From contig UQGU01000021.1 of assembly GCA_900540635.1 (NCBI GenBank), positions 1-38,710 of the forward strand: DNA of 38,710 nt. Reading direction: 5' to 3'. Made by a program: the position numbers and the translations under genes. This document shows, piece after piece, positions 38,299 to 38,710 of the stretch (position 1 is its first letter; each line of letters begins with the position of its first letter). Origin of the DNA: an uncultured Eubacteriales bacterium. Lineage in GTDB: Bacteria > Bacillota > Clostridia > Oscillospirales > Oscillospiraceae. The notes under the pieces were generated by a model. That model saw only the letters and a program-made list of their open reading frames with translations. It was not told where the DNA came from and searched no databases.

Positions 38299-38710
38299 AT
38301 GGCCAAAAACAAAGGAACTGTGGTCCAGATCATGGGCCCTGTTCTGGATATCCGCTTCGAGGAGGATCAGCTGCCCAGTCTGCTGAACGCCATCGAAGTC
38401 CCCAACGGAGACAAGACGATCATTGCAGAGGTCGCACAGCACATCGGTGACAATGTGGTCCGCTGCATCGCCATGTCCTCCACCGACGGCCTGCAGCGCG
38501 GCACGGAGGTCACCGATACCGGCGCCCCCATTTCCGTGCCCGTGGGCGAAGAATGCCTGGGCCGGGTCTTTAACCTGTTGGGCCAGCCCATCGACAACAA
38601 GCCCGATGTGACCACCCAGGAGCGCTGGCCCATCCACCGCCCCGCCCCCTCCTATGAGGAGCAGCAGCCCGCTACCGAGATTCTGGAAACCGGCATCAAG
38701 GTCATCGACC
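38299..38710 (+). CDS. atpD: F-type ATP synthase subunit beta, N-terminal part (cut by window end)
   Basis: The first 137 residues of the catalytic subunit. The N-terminal beta-barrel (KGTVVQIMGPVLDIRFEEDQ), AMSSTDGLQRG, VPVGEECLGRVFNLLGQPID and PIHRPAPSYEEQ are standard. The Walker A motif lies beyond the window. GAGGAG is found upstream of ATG 38299. It follows atpG by 33 bases, and atpC should come next outside this window. Confidence 0.97.
   Translation, partial: MAKNKGTVVQIMGPVLDIRFEEDQLPSLLNAIEVPNGDKTIIAEVAQHIGDNVVRCIAMSSTDGLQRGTEVTDTGAPISVPVGEECLGRVFNLLGQPIDNKPDVTTQERWPIHRPAPSYEEQQPATEILETGIKVID

Overview
The window is a gene-dense stretch (about 58% GC by eye) of a low-GC-type Gram-positive chromosome, most likely a gut-type anaerobic Clostridia member near Oscillospirales/Oscillospiraceae. 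This placement is inferred from content: FtsEX with coiled-coil M23 partners, a DUF1858 redox protein, an FMN-riboswitch RibU, RecD2, YitT, DUF4830, and an F-type ATP synthase operon with Na+-type ligands. No phage, IS element, integrase or CRISPR array was seen. All positions, promoters and hairpins were read by eye; no database search was run.

Layout. 1-620: 3' end of a phosphoglucomutase, closed by a bidirectional terminator. 685-6161 (minus): cell-division operon ftsE-ftsX-two tandem M23 hydrolases-S41 protease, with a good promoter. 6305-7533: a PucR-type regulator with its own promoter and terminator. 7606-8965: rsuA-type pseudouridine synthase and a divergent DUF4830 protein. 8991-9940: FMN riboswitch and ribU. 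10015-11019: aldo/keto reductase with Fe-S motifs. 11065-14629 (minus): serine-pathway operon (apgM-type mutase, serC, serA). 14750-17374: two identical tRNA-Gly(GCC) transcription units on the minus strand flanking a secreted repeat protein on the plus strand. 17382-23681 (minus): operon for a divergent type IIA topoisomerase pair, a YitT membrane protein and a lipoprotein with a degenerate transglutaminase fold. 23761-26382: DUF1858, trmK, Nif3-like protein and yebC. 26409-28359: a multidomain lipoprotein (parvulin-like PPIase plus C39-like peptidase plus zinc ribbon). 28367-32379 (minus): recD2-comF-mreB operon. 32655-38710: ATP synthase operon atpZ-I-B-E-F-H-A-G-D, cut off in atpD.

How the parts work together. 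FtsEX probably gates the two M23 hydrolases from the membrane, with the S41 protease as a possible processing or turnover factor. The serine operon joins 2-/3-phosphoglycerate interconversion to the first two serine steps, without an adjacent serB. The ATP synthase c subunit carries two carboxylates at the ion-binding positions, suggesting Na+ coupling, and subunit a carries an apparent extra transmembrane hairpin.

Most of the window is core housekeeping DNA. The most unusual items are the PPIase-C39-zinc-ribbon lipoprotein (26506-28359), the two-carboxylate c subunit with the extended a subunit, the degenerate transglutaminase lipoprotein tied to topoisomerase genes, the duplicated FtsEX-linked hydrolases, and the tRNA-Gly-flanked repeat protein.
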